A stretch of 64,000 nt of DNA from Planctomycetota bacterium (GCA_002746535.1 NVWA01000016.1:64001-128000), one strand, 5' to 3'; shown: positions 11,901 to 23,185, counted from the stretch's first letter. Numbers and translations are program-made. Notes: a model not told the origin generated them from the letters alone.

Positions 11901-12529
11901 AATGCACTAACTTGATTTAGAAACTCTGCTTTGCTTGGCTTAACTTCTGAATCAGGATGAAGATTTGCAAGAGGAATATTATGCTCAGTATGTTTTTCAG
12001 TTTCAGAAATATTGCTTTCAGATACCGTCTCCGTTATTTTTTCAAGCAATTCTTCTTTAACAGAAACAGGAATGGGCAATTGATGAATTTCCGTTTTAAT
12101 TTCCTGAATTAATTTCTCAGCTGGCAAATCATTTGTCTGTTGAATTATACTACTAGCTGTTTTAGAATCTGATATTAAAGAAAGAATCTCAATAGCCTCG
12201 TCTCTGGTTATAACATTACTCTCAGGCTTCTGATTGTTTTCGGGGACTTCATTTTCAATGGAAAGAATTAATTCAATATTTTCCTTTGTTGGCACTACAT
12301 CTTTTTTTATTAATTCATTAACGACCTTGATTGATTCTTCGGTAATTTCAACATCTAACTCTTTTAAAATATGCTTACTCTCAACATTAGATTCTATAGA
12401 ATCTTCATTGATAATGTTTTCAGCTTTTGCGTCAATTGATTCAGGGTTTTTTTTTGAATTAGATTTGGATTTATCGGGATCTTGAAGATTTATTTGCTTC
12501 TTTATTTCAATAGAAAATCCATCATTCAT
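8945..12529 (-). CDS. Large low-complexity Lys/Glu/Asn-rich protein with possible FliK-like C-terminal domain
   Basis: 1194 aa, mostly acidic/polar disordered-looking sequence; C-terminal VNIEVELSSLGEVKGRLVTSEHGKQIFLTFEDNNFKSLAEEHKDELDEKL resembles the hook-length control C-terminal domain. Confidence 0.5.
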   Translation of the reverse strand: MNDGFSIEIKKQINLQDPDKSKSNSKKNPESIDAKAENIINEDSIESNVESKHILKELDVEITEESIKVVNELIKKDVVPTKENIELILSIENEVPENNQKPESNVITRDEAIEILSLISDSKTASSIIQQTNDLPAEKLIQEIKTEIHQLPIPVSVKEELLEKITETVSESNISETEKHTEHNIPLANLHPDSEVKPSKAEFLNQVSALKNDVENKIIENIDSKPENKVTEALVVTLENSSSEIKEQFSDIIISAKKIEQLLPAVSEEQLEFETSVDTSTNTPIEIELSFVLKKAVEYFEKAVPETQKNEESPKIEEKALFSKTKNEDKSIVTYKKITPFVSEKISLPELVNIDPNSSVEKPTNDINREVNRAAKTLKGDEKPDTVLQINKLANYTDDLSKKVFQILSGKGVEPVESFNEASDIISRISKQSPEKATSSKKYIQINDLPRDKIKSAYSHDNRIKSNEVREFEFGVNKLNEQKEVLNFDVKKVIKQLLDDFISNTSKSVEAGYSEEIDNNQFSEAAKSDEPLKPSDLFMGKKDKVVKADDVKQPAIPSEQKSSSLINYKKITQSEIGNPTQMLTQKSNLIETTIEFEKNHSDIETKNIKENHLVGDNKNISAAIAPNEKKKNILIDDGKQIKKSEINKDHIQIHKKVSTLIRDTIKTFELFFKMEGNQPIELPIKNDLELHIEEKKPGTIAKIPSSNNTTTTESDQKNQTLPEPIEKNISYEKKVPDFKEFLYKAAKIAYPSNVETEAPPTHSNSNMGAGKSNESIPAKEVLVNIKISEPTIETINRKPLDENAIVETKSIVNNSLNTKNTQEVIFENLEKPLAASMKIEKNIEENMSNQNIVVGDKDQNQEESIGRENQNKFLPIKDNPPEYLVKILSNEISKINFDSNVSLEKQTVEGAENLLKEVDTFQKLLNDFNGKIKNKLSPEFLLNELAQLANEDLNVEEILTSFLHSKNGVIEGEITQEFKNLLSSLVPPKESLFPKPFDALKPVSTYELLLPQKIEQLISEIELFETKRFENDNQTQQLRRLHQLTRQLEQNLSIQHIADRVSTHRDQIQSLTFSLQPDVEIKPPNVSVAQEDFSKEAGKTNSYSVNIEVELSSLGEVKGRLVTSEHGKQIFLTFEDNNFKSLAEEHKDELDEKLKEIPFHSQLIFLNSASSQIPDKPSNAIKGINSDGHLDSLA

Positions 12530-13016
12530 CTTGTTTCTTTTTTATTAAACTGGTTATAAGTTTAACTTCACCTTCTAGCATTTTCAGATGAGAAGCAATT
12601 TCTTTTGAACTCAAACCCGCAGTAAACAGTTCATTTACCTTTTGGTATATTTCAGCTTGAGTAGGGTTATTTAAAGGGATATTTTTATTATAAATACCCT
12701 TCTCACCCTCAGTAATTTCACGCCCCTCAACATGAACTCTATTAAGCTTTTTATCGGCTTCTTCCACCAATATGTTTAAGGCTGATATTCTATTTCCCAT
12801 ACGAGCGCCAAATTCTCGCTCTAATTCATGAAATTTGATGTCCATTTGATCTTCAAATTTGCGCATTACCAATTCTTCTCTTTTAGTTAACTTTAAAGCT
12901 TGAGTAGTGGAAGCTTCAGGACTATTAGGTCTTCTCTTATAGCGAATATAAAACAGCATATAAATTACAAATATGAAATTAACTATTGGAAGAATCCAAC
13001 CTTTGACTTCATCCAT
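12522..13016 (-). CDS. DUF2802/DUF6115-like single-TM protein
   Basis: N-terminal TM IVNFIFVIYMLFYIRY, C-terminal IYQKVNELFTAGLSSKEIASHLKMLEGEVKLITSLIKK helix-turn-helix-like motif found in flagellar-cluster proteins. Confidence 0.5.
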   Translation of the reverse strand: MDEVKGWILPIVNFIFVIYMLFYIRYKRRPNSPEASTTQALKLTKREELVMRKFEDQMDIKFHELEREFGARMGNRISALNILVEEADKKLNRVHVEGREITEGEKGIYNKNIPLNNPTQAEIYQKVNELFTAGLSSKEIASHLKMLEGEVKLITSLIKKKQDE

Positions 13017-13018
13017 AA

Positions 13019-13585
13019 TTAGACCTTCGGCGACAAAAGGGTTACTTCACTGACACCAAATTCTCTTTGGTTAACAACTTCAAAACCATCAACATCTTCA
13101 AAGAGTCTTTTGGGATGTCTAAAGACAATGGCACCATCAACATCAATGAAAGGAAGTAGCTTTTGCATTTCTTTTTGAAGATGAGAATAGGATTTTTTAA
13201 CCAATGGAAAAGGAGGATCGTAGAAAACTATTTTATATTTTTCATTTGAAAGATTTTTTAAAAACTCAGAAACAGAGCTATTAATTACAGACGTATTTTT
13301 AACAAGATTAGTTTTTTCTAAGTTCTTATTAATCACTTCAACACAATCAGGATCCGCATCCACAAAATCACATTGAGTGGCTCCACGGCTTAATGCTTCA
13401 ATACCCATTGATCCTGTGCCAGAATATAAATCCGCCACAGGCTCTCCAATAAAAAATGGTTGGATCATATCAAAAAGTGATGTTTTAATTCTAGACGTAA
13501 TCGGTCTTGTGGTACTTTTATTAACATCAAATAATCGTAAACCACGTGCTGACCCAGAAACAACTTTAAGCATTTTGAAAATCAA
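13019..13585 (-). CDS. rsmD: 16S rRNA (guanine966-N2)-methyltransferase RsmD
   Basis: VSGSARGLRL...RPITSRIKTSLFDMI...DLYSGTGSMGIEALSRGA...FYDPPFP. Start is TTG at 13585 or ATG at 13573. Confidence 0.93.
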   Translation of the reverse strand: MIFKMLKVVSGSARGLRLFDVNKSTTRPITSRIKTSLFDMIQPFFIGEPVADLYSGTGSMGIEALSRGATQCDFVDADPDCVEVINKNLEKTNLVKNTSVINSSVSEFLKNLSNEKYKIVFYDPPFPLVKKSYSHLQKEMQKLLPFIDVDGAIVFRHPKRLFEDVDGFEVVNQREFGVSEVTLLSPKV

Positions 13586-15021
13586 TGCTCCTTACGTTTA
13601 ATTGAAGATGGTACCCCAAGTTGTTCGCGATATTTAGTGACAGTTCGCCTGGCAAGTTTTAATTCATCTCTTTTTAAAATCTCTACTATAGCTTGATCAC
13701 TTAATGGTTTCTTTTTATTTTCACCATCTATAATATCTTGAATCTTCTGTAGAACACTTTGAGTAGTTGTGCTTCCATCCTCACTACCACTACTATTAAC
13801 AAAAAAGTATTTAAGCGGATAAGTTCCTAACGGGGATTCTAAATATTTATTCGCTACTGTTCGGCATATCGTGGATACATGCATACCAACTTTATCGGCA
13901 ACTTCCTGCATCATCAATGGTTTTAAACCAGAAACGCCTTCTACAAAAAAATCTTTTTGGGTTCTTAATAATTCAGTAGATATTTTATATAACGTTTCTT
14001 TTCTCTTACTAATTGATTCAATTATTTTTTGGGCATTGCTAACTTTTTCTTTAATGTATTTTTTAGACTGAGGGTCAACACTTTGATCTAATAGCTCCAT
14101 ATAATAAGAACTAATTCCAAGTCTAGGAATCCCTTCATTTGAAATCTTCAAAATCAACTCACCCTCAACTTCTTCAATAATAACATCAGGCTTAATAATG
14201 TCAGCGGATGCAATAGAATATGCCGCCCCCGGTTTTGGATTCAAATGTTTTAAGAGTTTCATTAAGTCCTTCAACTCTGTAATCGTCATATCCAAACCTT
14301 TTGCAACCTTGGGCAATCTATTCTGAACGACATCGTGGAAATATTCTTTAATAAGTTTTTCAAGAAGAGGTAATTGCATTTCTTTCAATTTTAGCTGCAA
14401 CAACAACGAATCTTGCAAACCAAAAGCTCCGATTCCATCAGGCTCTAATGATTGCATAATATCAACGGCACCATGCCATTCTTCTGCAGAAGCTTCAATT
14501 GGATTATTCTCAACAATTTCCTCAAAGGATTCCTTAAAGAAACCTTCGGCTGATAAGCGATAAGCCAAATGCTCTACTAACATCTTTTCTCTATCACTCA
14601 TATCTAAAAATGTTAATTGATTAATAACATGATCTACGAGCGTACCTGTTATCTCAGCAGTATTCTCAATTGCATCCATTTTAGAAAACTTATCATCATT
14701 TTGATTTCCATAACTTAATTGTTGCTCTTCATCAAAATTACTATCAAGCTGGCTGGGTTTTTCAAAGTTCTCAAACGTTTCTGTATTTGCTATGGATTCT
14801 ATATCTGTGGTAAGTTTTTCAGAATCTGGTTTATCGTGAACAATTTCAGCTGCTGGTTCTTCAATTTCCAACACAGGGTTCTCAACTAATTCTTTATCTA
14901 TTTGGGCATTTAATTCCACAATCGGCATTTGCAACAAATCCAACCCATGAATCATTTGGGCTGTTAATTGCATTCTCTGCTGAAGAGATTGTGTTTGATT
15001 AAGACCTAAAGAAAAATCCAT
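13582..15021 (-). CDS. rpoN: RNA polymerase sigma-54 factor
   Basis: MDFSLGLNQTQSLQQRMQLTAQMIHGLDLLQMP activator-interacting region; ARRTVTKYREQLGVPSSIKRKEH RpoN box. Start set at MDFSL. Confidence 0.95.
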   Translation of the reverse strand: MDFSLGLNQTQSLQQRMQLTAQMIHGLDLLQMPIVELNAQIDKELVENPVLEIEEPAAEIVHDKPDSEKLTTDIESIANTETFENFEKPSQLDSNFDEEQQLSYGNQNDDKFSKMDAIENTAEITGTLVDHVINQLTFLDMSDREKMLVEHLAYRLSAEGFFKESFEEIVENNPIEASAEEWHGAVDIMQSLEPDGIGAFGLQDSLLLQLKLKEMQLPLLEKLIKEYFHDVVQNRLPKVAKGLDMTITELKDLMKLLKHLNPKPGAAYSIASADIIKPDVIIEEVEGELILKISNEGIPRLGISSYYMELLDQSVDPQSKKYIKEKVSNAQKIIESISKRKETLYKISTELLRTQKDFFVEGVSGLKPLMMQEVADKVGMHVSTICRTVANKYLESPLGTYPLKYFFVNSSGSEDGSTTTQSVLQKIQDIIDGENKKKPLSDQAIVEILKRDELKLARRTVTKYREQLGVPSSIKRKEH

Positions 15022-15280
15022 AAACTTTACTTTTAAATCAAAATGAATTATGACGAGTGTATTTAGCAATTATTGTACCGCTAAAACAAGCAACTTACAA
15101 CTCAAAAGAAATAAAAGCTAATAATTTAAATTAACAGGTATGTGTAGCAAATCAAAAAATCAAAAAATTTTCATAAACGTAAAAAATATAATGCAAAATA
15201 GAACATTCAAGCAAACATTTGTTTACAAGTAAATAAAAGAAAAATACATTTTAAAAAATAGAATTATGATCCTTGATAGA

Positions 15281-16042
15281 TCAAAAAAGGTCTTGAGAAT
15301 TTTCCTTCTCTTTAATTTCTTGGTACTTTCGAACAACACTCTTCATATCTTGCCAAACACCTTTTTTGACAGAAGGCTTTGAAATAATTTCATCTAAATC
15401 ATAAGTGGATATTAATGGTGTACCCAAATAACTTTCCCAGTTTTCTCGCTTAGTATGAATTTTCGGCTCTTCGTTCATTAAGGCTTTATAAGCAATCGGT
15501 CCTAAAGTTACAATTATCCTTGGCTCAACAATCTCTATTTGTTTTGTTAAATAAGGTAGACACGCTTTTATTTCTTCTGTTCTTGGCTCTGTACCTTTTG
15601 GTGGATGACATTTTAATACCGTCGTAATAAAAAATTCCGAAAGTTTTGTTTTCATTGCACGTATAATTCTATTTAATAAATCACCCTTGTTATCACCATA
15701 AATAATTTCAGTAAAATCATCCATCTCAGAAGGGTAACCACCTATAAACATAATGCTTGCTTTTGAATCACCTCTACCAAAGACCACATGCTTTCGGGTA
15801 TAAAACAATGGACACTTCTGACAACTCTTAGCATAATCTCTTAACTCACATAACTGCTTGGCTTTATCATTCATTCGCAATGGAGATACTTGAGATTTTT
15901 CTAGATCTTCAAGAGATATTAACTCTTCTTGAATAGTAAAGGGCATATCTTCCAAGTGAGTATCAAAAGAACTCACGCCTACATTTTCAAAATATTGCAT
16001 ATGCTTTAATACATCTTTTAAGATTTTGTCATGTGATGTCAT
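15281..16042 (-). CDS. Divergent family-4-like uracil-DNA glycosylase-fold protein
   Basis: CQKCPLF...VVFGRGDSKASIMFIGG...LLNRIIRAM...TTVLKCHPPKGTEPRTEEIKACLPYLTKQIEIVEPRIIVTLG. Start at MTSHDKIL with GAGGAGG RBS. Canonical catalytic motifs altered (see findings). Confidence 0.7.
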   Translation of the reverse strand: MTSHDKILKDVLKHMQYFENVGVSSFDTHLEDMPFTIQEELISLEDLEKSQVSPLRMNDKAKQLCELRDYAKSCQKCPLFYTRKHVVFGRGDSKASIMFIGGYPSEMDDFTEIIYGDNKGDLLNRIIRAMKTKLSEFFITTVLKCHPPKGTEPRTEEIKACLPYLTKQIEIVEPRIIVTLGPIAYKALMNEEPKIHTKRENWESYLGTPLISTYDLDEIISKPSVKKGVWQDMKSVVRKYQEIKEKENSQDLF

Positions 16043-16071
16043 GATTTTAACCTCCTCGGAAATTCCTGATA

Positions 16072-16101
16072 ATGGTATAATATACCATATATTGTGGTAT
16101 T
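16072..16101 (-). promoter_or_regulatory. Palindromic operator candidate overlapping the promoter of the UDG-like gene
   Basis: Perfect palindrome ATGGTATA-A-TATACCAT (16072-16088), third half-site TGGTAT at 16096-16101; minus-strand promoter TTGAAA-N17-TATTAT overlaps. Confidence 0.55.
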
Positions 16102-16229
16102 TCAAATTTAAAGCACAATTTACGCTTGGTGAAGGAGAAAAAGACATCTTGAAAACTATCGGGCAAATTATTGTAAAATAGTAAATAGAATTCTCTTATA
16201 GACAAATATTTACTTCGATAAATAAAAAG

Positions 16230-16261
16230 ATGGCCCATGGCTTTCAAAAAAACTAGGCCAT
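16230..16261 (-). terminator. Hairpin downstream of decayed amidohydrolase gene
   Basis: ATGGCC (16230-16235) / GGCCAT (16256-16261), T-run after on minus strand. Confidence 0.35.
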
Positions 16262-16286
16262 TTTAGATAAGGCTCCTACCATATCA

Positions 16287-17366
16287 TCAATGAATTTTAT
16301 AAATTTCAATTACGTTTAAATAACTAAATTTATTTTTTATTTTCGTGGACAGTAAATCTAAAAGAAAAAAAGTTTTCTGTGCTCTATCTGGTAAAGATAA
16401 ACTAAATTCTGGCGCTTGATAAAACTGATCACTTCCTAAAATAAACCGACTCGGATATTTTTTGAAGACAGCCAACCATTCGGTGCTTAATGTTCCATCA
16501 GCTTCTATCATTCTATTCTGTATTGCTGTTTCCGTTATTTTAATTGAATGATAAAGATTAGAATGATCTCCCAATAATTTATCACAAAGAGTACTTATTT
16601 TATTGCCCATCACAACCCAACCTGTATGAGCCCAAAATATTTTTGCACTTTTACTATGATCAAGTAATCTTTCAAGTAAGGTGATATTCTCTTTCATCTA
16701 TGTAGGATTTGACGGATTAGATGCAAATTGAGTAGGGGTCGCAATCTCTTCCGTAACGGCCTCCATATGCAAATCTGTGGGCAAATTGTTTTCGCCTGCA
16801 ATGTCAGCGAGCTTCTTAAATAAAAAATGATTTGGAGGCAAATGTACATAAGGTTCTGTCCCACCAATAATAATATGTTCCGCTGCTAATTCACCAAAGC
16901 CGACAATCCCTTTATTTATTAATTCGAGTGCTTTCTCCTCAAATTCCTCTTCTGTTACAACGCCACCATTGACTGACTTTTGAATCAGAACATTCAATGT
17001 TCCCCCCACCACCTACAACATAAAAACGATCAGAATAAGTATTATATACAGTTAGCAAGGGATCGACCTCATAGGTATGATCCCAATTTTCAGGAAATGG
17101 AGTAGGCATTATTATGGACCGCTTAATTCCCAATGTATCCATTTTTAAAATAACTGCGTCCGCCGCACCCAAATAATTTTTAGTGCTTCCAACAATACCT
17201 GAAAGATGAACATGCGTATCAGACCAATGGTTTCATACTTACTTGTATCAACTGTTGTTTCACTTATTGTACTACTAGAGGTACTATCATTAGTACCTTC
17301 GTTAACAGATAAAGAAGAACTACAATCACAAACACCAAGAAAAAAAAGGCCAATAAAACGAGCCAT
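16287..17366 (-). pseudogene. Decayed amidohydrolase lipoprotein gene
   Basis: Collinear fragments in different frames: lipobox N-terminus MARFIGLFFLGVCDCSSS (17366..), SDTHVHLSGIVGSTKNYLGAADAVILKMDTLGI.., GELAAEHIII.., FWAHTGWVV..RFILGSDQF. Two frameshifts and an in-frame TAG at 16698-16700. Confidence 0.75.
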
Positions 17367-17510
17367 TTAATAGAACAGACTTTCAAAATTATTTTTAGCA
17401 ACAAGCGCACCTCATTTCAATTAATCACCCGAATCAATGCAGCATATCCTTAGTAATACCGCGGTTTAATTAAATTTCATTTAGAAAACTACAGCCAACT
17501 TATAATTTAT

Positions 17511-17560
17511 TATGCATATTACGCATTGTTTATTAATTAATAATGCATATTATGCATTAT
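17511..17560 (+). promoter_or_regulatory. Paired palindromes, candidate IclR operator
   Basis: TGCATA-T-TACGCA (from 17513) and TGCATA-T-TATGCA (from 17544), 31 bp apart, 5' of the IclR gene. Confidence 0.6.
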
Positions 17561-17596
17561 TATGATTTAACTTCAATTTGATAAGTAGAGATAATT

Positions 17597-18397
17597 ATGA
17601 ATGAAAAAGAACCACCCGATGGGGCAAAAGCATTAACTCTAGGATTAACTATTTTACGATTGCTGATTCAATCTGAAAAGGCGATGACATCCACAGAAAT
17701 TGCTCAACTGGTGAATGTTCATCAAAGTACTGCCTCAAGAATTCTGAGGGCATTAATTGCTGAAGGGTATGTTCGAAAATCAAACTACCGCTCCTTTGTT
17801 CCTGATTTAGGTGTTTTAGCTATGGGAGGTAAAGTCATACAACATTTTCCCTTAATCAAAAAGTTCATAGAACCTATGCAAGCTATCGCGCAAGATATAA
17901 ATGGTCTTTCAGTTACCCTCGCAACTTTATGGCAAGGGTCTCTGTTATATTTAATTCGGTGCCATCAAGACCAAGAACCCGTTTTGGGATACACAATTGA
18001 ATTTCCTCTACACCTATCATCAATAGGACTAAAGCTTTGCCTCGATCTTCCTCAAAACGAAGCCGAGAAATTACTTGAGAATTCAAAAGAAAAATATGGT
18101 TGGTCCAGACCTACTCAAAATGTTCCAACAACATTAAAAAAATGTCTACCAGAAATAAGAAATTTTTTAATACAAGATATCCTGGTTCTAAAAGATTATC
18201 AAAAATCAGACTTTATTAACATGGCTACCGATATAGGTGATTTTTTTGATGAAAACAATCATCCAATGGCTTTAGCCATATTTGGATCCGCATCATTAAT
18301 GGAACAAGATAATGTACACCTTCTACTACAAAAGGCAAAAAAACTGCTACAAAATGCAATGTATCCATCATCCCCTCTCAACAGGAATGTTTCATGA
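17597..18397 (+). CDS. IclR-family transcriptional regulator
   Basis: ALTLGLTILRLLIQSEKAMTSTEIAQLVNVHQSTASRILRALIAEGYVRK winged HTH and IclR effector domain. Confidence 0.9.
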   Translation: MNEKEPPDGAKALTLGLTILRLLIQSEKAMTSTEIAQLVNVHQSTASRILRALIAEGYVRKSNYRSFVPDLGVLAMGGKVIQHFPLIKKFIEPMQAIAQDINGLSVTLATLWQGSLLYLIRCHQDQEPVLGYTIEFPLHLSSIGLKLCLDLPQNEAEKLLENSKEKYGWSRPTQNVPTTLKKCLPEIRNFLIQDILVLKDYQKSDFINMATDIGDFFDENNHPMALAIFGSASLMEQDNVHLLLQKAKKLLQNAMYPSSPLNRNVS

Positions 18398-20802
18398 ATA
18401 ATAAAAAAAAAATAGAAGAACACACGTTTGATTTTGTAGTCGTTGGTGGAGGCACAGCCGGTTTAGCGACAGCAATTGCTGCTGCTAGACATGGTACAAA
18501 GACGGCAATCATTCAAGATCGTCCTGTTTTTGGCGGAAACTCATCTAGTGAAATTCGTGTCAGCCCTCTTGGCTCCTCAACATTCAATGCATGGAGCCGA
18601 GAAACTGGCATAATAGAAGAATGGATACTTGATGAAAGAGCAAGAAATCACGCTGATGTCTATGATGGAATGGGAAATAGTAATTATGATTTGACCTTAC
18701 ACGAATCAGCGAAAAAGGAAAAAGATTTAACTCTTTTTATGAACACAACCATAAGGGATGTCAATACTGTTGATCTTCATAATCGTCCATCAGAATATTC
18801 AAAAAAAATAATCTCAATTCATGGTTCACAATTAGCCAGTGAAAAAGAGTTTCTTATCAACGCCACCCAATTTGCTGATTGCACTGGCGATGCAACATTA
18901 GGAGCTTTGGCTGGAGCTGAATTTCGATATGGCCGTGAGTCTCGATCTGAATTCAACGAACCTATGGCACCAATAAAATCAGACAAACAAACCATGGGTA
19001 GCAGCATCACTATGCGCGCAAGAAACATTGGTCGACATGTAAAATATCAAGCTCCAGACTGGTCAGAGAAGTACTATACTCTAGAAGACATTGGACCCTT
19101 TAGAAAACCAAGTCCATTTAATAAAATTGATTATGGTGGTTTTTGGTGGATGGAAATCGGAACACCATTTCATCAAATCGACGACAACCAGGCTATCACA
19201 GACGAACTACTAAAGCATGTTTTTGGGGTTTGGAATTTTATTAAGAATCATAGTGAAGATAAAACAAAAGCAGAAAACTATGCCATAGAATGGGTTGGGA
19301 TGGTTCCTGGGAAAAGAGAAAGTCGTCGCCTCGTCGGTGATATCATTTTAACAGAGGACGACACGCACAATGATAAAGCATGGCCCGATAGAATATGTCA
19401 TGCGGGATGGTTTATTGATTTACATACGATGGGTGCACTTCTAAACAAAAATGAACCCGGCGAGCCAGCCCACGCAGATCTCTATTACAGAAACTGGACA
19501 CGTGTATCCCCTTTTAGCATTCCGCTAAGATCGCTGTATAGCAAAAATATAGAAAATCTTTGGATGGCAGGAAGAAATATAAGTGTAAGTCATGTAGCAT
19601 TGGGAAGCACAAGAGTTATGATGACACATGCTGAACAAGGTCAAGCCATAGGAACCGCAGCTGCCATTGCTATTGCCAAACAAATTAATCCTCGCCAAGT
19701 CTCAAATCCAGATAATACCTTTATAAAAGATGTTCAACAAACATTAATAAAAGATGATGCGCAAATTCTAAATTGCCAAAATGAAGATATAAATGATTTG
19801 GCTTTGCAAGCGCAAGCAGAAAGTAGCAGTGATAGTGTTTTAGATTTTGGTGATCCTATAACAGATAACTTTTACCCATTAGATATTTCTCGTGGTGTCA
19901 TTTTTCCACAAAGCGAAAAATTTATAGAAACAATAGAAGTTTACATTAAAAATTTAAAAGAAACTAAAGTAAATTTAAAGATAGAATTACAGGAACTAAA
20001 TCGAATTTGGGATAGAGACAATGGCATCATTATCCAAAAAATGGAAATTACTGTAGAGCCTAATTTTGAAGGTTGGTTGCCACTTCCATTTAATACAAAA
20101 ACTACTCCTGAAAAACCAATGCGATTAGTGTTACATAAAATCGATGGTATTTTCTGGGCCGAATCCACATTCTTTCCTACTGGGACAAACATACAAGACC
20201 TCGCCATATCGCCAGGAGGATGTGAATCTAAAAATAAACACATGAATACGTTGCAACACCACGAAACAGCCATACCAGCCTTTGAATTATGGACATCCGT
20301 CAGATCAAGAATGCCTTTATCCATTCAATTAACACCCATGTCGAAACCTTATTCATCCACAAATGTAAATAATGGATTCGCATGGCCTATTTCCATGCCC
20401 AATTTATGGGTGTCTGATCCAAATCAAAAATTCCCTCAATCTTTAACTTTAAAACTGAACGAAGAAGTAGAAATTAATACTCTTTATATCTCATTCGATA
20501 CCCATCTAGATTATTCATACCAAAAAATGAAAGCATTTTGGAAACCAAGTGCCGCCGTAAAAGACTGGCATTTACATGCAATGATAGATGGGAAATGGGT
20601 AGTAATTTATTCTGAAAAAGGAAATCACAAGCGAAGAAGAAAAATAACTTTTAATTCTATAAAAACAGAAAAAATTAAAATTAAAATTGATTCAACCAAT
20701 AAACCTGAAGAACCTAATTCATCTGATAATATCAGAGAATTAGCCGAGCAATCGCAAGGGAATTCAGCAAGAATTTATGAAATAAGAATTTATAAAAATT
20801 AA
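18394..20802 (+). CDS. FAD-dependent oxidoreductase (FAD_oxidored family)
   Basis: FVVVGGGTAGLATAIAAARHGTKTAIIQDRPVFGGNSSSEIRV; DCTGDATLGALAGAEFRYGRES; NLWMAGRNISVSHVALGSTRVM. Confidence 0.9.
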   Translation: MNNKKKIEEHTFDFVVVGGGTAGLATAIAAARHGTKTAIIQDRPVFGGNSSSEIRVSPLGSSTFNAWSRETGIIEEWILDERARNHADVYDGMGNSNYDLTLHESAKKEKDLTLFMNTTIRDVNTVDLHNRPSEYSKKIISIHGSQLASEKEFLINATQFADCTGDATLGALAGAEFRYGRESRSEFNEPMAPIKSDKQTMGSSITMRARNIGRHVKYQAPDWSEKYYTLEDIGPFRKPSPFNKIDYGGFWWMEIGTPFHQIDDNQAITDELLKHVFGVWNFIKNHSEDKTKAENYAIEWVGMVPGKRESRRLVGDIILTEDDTHNDKAWPDRICHAGWFIDLHTMGALLNKNEPGEPAHADLYYRNWTRVSPFSIPLRSLYSKNIENLWMAGRNISVSHVALGSTRVMMTHAEQGQAIGTAAAIAIAKQINPRQVSNPDNTFIKDVQQTLIKDDAQILNCQNEDINDLALQAQAESSSDSVLDFGDPITDNFYPLDISRGVIFPQSEKFIETIEVYIKNLKETKVNLKIELQELNRIWDRDNGIIIQKMEITVEPNFEGWLPLPFNTKTTPEKPMRLVLHKIDGIFWAESTFFPTGTNIQDLAISPGGCESKNKHMNTLQHHETAIPAFELWTSVRSRMPLSIQLTPMSKPYSSTNVNNGFAWPISMPNLWVSDPNQKFPQSLTLKLNEEVEINTLYISFDTHLDYSYQKMKAFWKPSAAVKDWHLHAMIDGKWVVIYSEKGNHKRRRKITFNSIKTEKIKIKIDSTNKPEEPNSSDNIRELAEQSQGNSARIYEIRIYKN

Positions 20803-20811
20803 TTAAAGATA

Positions 20812-23034
<2,223 letters not shown>

Positions 23035-23185
23035 TTATTCCTGACATATTAAAATGGAGTAGGTTTAAGCCGTGTATGATATCCTACATATCCTTTTGTC
23101 AAGGCAGAACAATTGCCTGAACGACATGTTCATCGAACAAAAATTTATTGCATATTTAAATTATAACAAAGGGGAAATAGAGAAA

